Below are positions 62,633-64,000 of a stretch of DNA of 64,000 nucleotides, one piece after another. The stretch lies in NCBI GenBank assembly GCA_037013685.1, contig CM072888.1, positions 9,219,034-9,283,033 of the forward strand. Reading direction: 5' to 3'. Under the pieces are notes generated by a model, which did no database searches, was not told the origin of the DNA, and saw nothing but the letters and a program-made list of their open reading frames with translations. Made by a program: the position numbers and the translations under genes. This DNA comes from Acridotheres tristis (lineage: Eukaryota > Chordata > Aves > Passeriformes > Sturnidae). The first letter of the stretch is position 1. Every line of letters begins with the position of its first letter.

Positions 62633-64000
62633 AAAATAGACAACATACATATCTTCTTTTTTATGTGGTTCAATGTTTTTTATTCCTTCTTCTCAGGCTA
62701 TTAACGAAAGAAAACAGTCAGAAGAATCAAGACTTATAGCTAGTGATTCCAGCAACACAGTTAAAGGCTAAGAAATTTAGTTACAGATTTCTCCTCATGC
62801 AGATATCCTTTCTTCTAAATGTGGATCAAATATAACATAACTTCATGTCAAGAACTCTGTAGACTAAAGGCTTTCACCAAAACCACTCATCCTCCCTGAC
62901 AGAGAATTCTCTAACAAGAAGAGGAACTCCAAAATCTATATTTCCACTACACTGTTACACATCTCTCTAAACTGGATGGTGAAGAAATAATTCTAGCAAA
63001 ATAGGTCAGCGACTTCCATACACTTATAAGGGAGATGCATTTACGTGAATGAAAATGCAGATTCTGGCTTTTTTTTTTCATCTCCCTCTATTTTTTTCAG
63101 TTTCTTTTCCTTGGATCTCCATTTCATCTTGTTTCCTGCCCTCAGGTCACTTATGTGTTTTGCACAGACCTTGTTGACTCCCCAGCCTGGACTCAAGGTG
63201 ATTTAAATAATTAATAATTGAGCTATTCTTTTAACTCACTTTAAATGAATGAGACAAGATAAATCATTTGCCTGAAGGGGAGCACAGTGTTTAAAAATTT
63301 GTAAGTCTGAAGTACAGATAGATTTTACTTGTGAAAAGAACAGTTTTCAGCCTTCCAGATTTCTATATTATTTGACATAACAAATTAGCAACGATGTTGA
63401 CTATTCACTTGTCAACGATAATCTGGATGTTGTTGACAAGTAAATCTTATCTGTGACAATATGGCAAACATCTTTCAAAAGCCAGAGGATTCAGAAAATT
63501 TGCTTATTGCTGAGATTTAATAGCAAATCCAGACTACCCCAGGTGGCACTAATATGGCAACACCCAGGCTCCTTTCTTGCAAATGTTTACTTTGATAAGG
63601 AACATGATATCCAAGACATAAAACATTGCAATATTATCTTTACATCATTATTTAATAAATATTTAATGTGCTGGAAAATGTGATATATTTATACTAAATA
63701 CCTTTACCTACATATAATAGGAATCTGGGTAGACATGTGTAGTATCTGAAGAAATGTTGCTGCCAACCACAGTTGCACTGAAATTATATATTATTATATA
63801 TTAAATTATATTTAATTATACTTTTTTTTTCTTTCACAATCTCAATGATGATTACAAGGGGCTGCATACAGAAAATTCCTGCATTCTTCTAGTAGGATAT
63901 ACCAAAGTGTTTCAGATATCTAAACTCCTGGTTTATTTTGAAAATATCTCATGTGGACAACATTTAAAATATAGATACAGGAAAAAAAATAGAATATAAA
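62633..64000. other. AT-rich unique sequence to window end, no gene seen
   Basis: Nothing is recognised apart from a 10-bp-arm inverted repeat at 63407-63441 and A/T runs. The window ends in AT-rich DNA with no feature crossing the edge that I can identify. Confidence 0.5.
63407..63441. repeat. Short perfect inverted repeat
   Basis: ACTTGTCAAC at 63407-63416 and its exact reverse complement GTTGACAAGT at 63432-63441 are separated by 15 nt. The number of such pairs in the window is near chance expectation. Confidence 0.5.

Noticed and set aside
1..64000. CRISPR arrays, prophage, operons or other prokaryotic systems
   Set aside because: No spaced direct-repeat array and no run of adjacent co-directional genes; CR1 and LTR content show a bird genome.

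Overview
The window looks like a stretch of bird nuclear genome. The main evidence is nine fragments of the CR1 LINE family with recognisable 3' ends, plus one solo retroviral LTR of a type I recognise from avian genomes. A passerine is a reasonable guess from the LTR and the T/G-rich tracts, but I cannot prove it. The DNA is AT-rich, has many A and T runs, and shows none of the dense, ribosome-site-led genes of a prokaryote or phage. I could not confirm any complete protein-coding gene, tRNA, rRNA or CRISPR array. The open frames present are short (longest about 150 codons), and most are low-complexity, inside repeats, or without an ATG. The window is best read as intergenic or deep intronic DNA.

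Layout. 1-16.7 kb: AT-rich unique sequence with a minus-strand CR1 tail (1.65-1.84 kb), two exon-like islands on the plus strand (12.05 and 13.81 kb) and one open frame on the minus strand behind a good splice acceptor (14.75-15.15 kb). 16.77-17.43 kb: a 5'-truncated plus-strand CR1 carrying the decayed end of its reverse-transcriptase ORF. 17.4-31 kb: a very AT-rich desert with no recognisable repeats, ending in a perfect 152-bp TTCC microsatellite. 31-38.4 kb: A-rich tracts, a GC-richer patch, a short plus-strand CR1 tail (37.09 kb) and a longer minus-strand CR1 (37.93-38.44 kb). 38.4-48.1 kb: unique DNA, then a 421-bp solo LTR with an intact 5-bp target duplication (47.65-48.07 kb). 48.1-64 kb: unique DNA with a CpG-enriched patch (54.44-54.79 kb), four more CR1 pieces (55.27, 56.10, 59.10 and 59.66 kb) and AT-rich sequence to the end.

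There is no set of genes working together here. The repeats record CR1 insertions on both strands and one retroviral insertion that later recombined to a solo LTR. I found no convincing undescribed system. The leads most worth testing are the CpG-enriched promoter/first-exon candidate at 54.44-54.79 kb, the exon-like islands at 12-15 kb, and the long TTCC array.
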